Below are positions 33,415 through 33,516 of a stretch of 33,516 bases of DNA, piece by piece (position 1 is the stretch's first letter; every line of letters begins with the position of its first letter). The DNA is taken from assembly GCA_903891325.1 (NCBI GenBank), contig CAITEC010000006.1:1-33516 (forward strand), in the 5' to 3' direction. This DNA comes from an uncultured Opitutaceae bacterium (GTDB lineage Bacteria; Verrucomicrobiota; Verrucomicrobiia; Opitutales; Opitutaceae). The notes under the pieces are model-generated. The model did not search any database. It saw nothing but the letters and a program-made list of their open reading frames with translations, and had not been told where the DNA came from. Position numbers and translations under genes: made by a program.

Positions 33415-33516
33415 GGGGTGAGCCACAAGAGGCTCATAAAACGCGGCCAAACCCAAGAAGTTATTGACGGGCTGTGAATGGGGTGGAGCGCGATCTCCGA
33501 GCGCGCTGAATGACTC

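Noticed and set aside
33457-33516. AGCGCG/CGCGCT inverted repeat and a TTGACG near the right end
   Set aside because: The window ends before any gene on that side can be seen, so a promoter or terminator call cannot be supported.

Overview
This is a GC-rich, tightly packed bacterial chromosomal window. I see no plasmid, phage, insertion-sequence or CRISPR signature. The gene content suggests a Verrucomicrobiota member, probably Opitutaceae-like. The hints are secreted proteins ending in paired IRGIGPGL/IRAIGPGL modules, an Ig-repeat surface protein, GH29-like and GH88 glycosidases, and an oleC-oleD pair. This placement is inference; there is no rRNA in the window. There is no gene-free stretch longer than 300 bases. 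The largest gap (978-1219) is a nest of inverted repeats.

Layout, left to right. 1-5200: two SAM methyltransferases flank a tRNA-Ile(CAU). A YahK-like zinc alcohol dehydrogenase follows, then a PAS sensor histidine kinase whose DUF4118-type membrane domain is cut by an in-frame TAG. 5201-9607: a cytosolic serine hydrolase diverges from a GH29-like gene; their best start codons lie on opposite strands of one 14-bp palindrome. The GH29-like gene is translationally coupled (ATGA) to a large membrane protein with GT-C features. 9551-15116: two secreted proteins, an NHL-propeller/Ig protein and a six-repeat Ig-like protein, separated by a double-hairpin element. An AT-rich promoter region precedes the second. 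15117-19022: a minus-strand run of an exported protein of unknown function, a PMT/GT39-type membrane glycosyltransferase and an SDR oxidoreductase. 19116-20955: a DUF2127 membrane protein and a TPR-like protein.

20952-24680: a minus-strand operon of an M20 metallopeptidase, a GH88 unsaturated glucuronyl hydrolase and rlmN. 24773-26603: pdxH, sixA and a lipoate ligase/octanoyltransferase, nearly touching on the plus strand. 26607-28696: two RNA methyltransferases of the RlmD/TrmA and SpoU/TrmH types. 28677-33414: a minus-strand run of an HDAC-family deacetylase, ribonuclease D, oleC and oleD. OleC (beta-lactone synthetase) and OleD (2-alkyl-3-ketoacid reductase) belong to head-to-head olefin biosynthesis. 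OleA and OleB are not in the window.

Themes are RNA modification (RlmN, RlmD/TrmA, SpoU, RNase D and the lysidine-type tRNA), surface glycan handling (two GT-C proteins, GH29-like, GH88) and cofactor supply (PdxH, lipoylation). I found no clearly new multi-gene system. The best leads are the kinase interrupted by a stop codon, the oleCD pair without oleAB, the two glycosyltransferase loci with unknown partners, and the palindromic elements.
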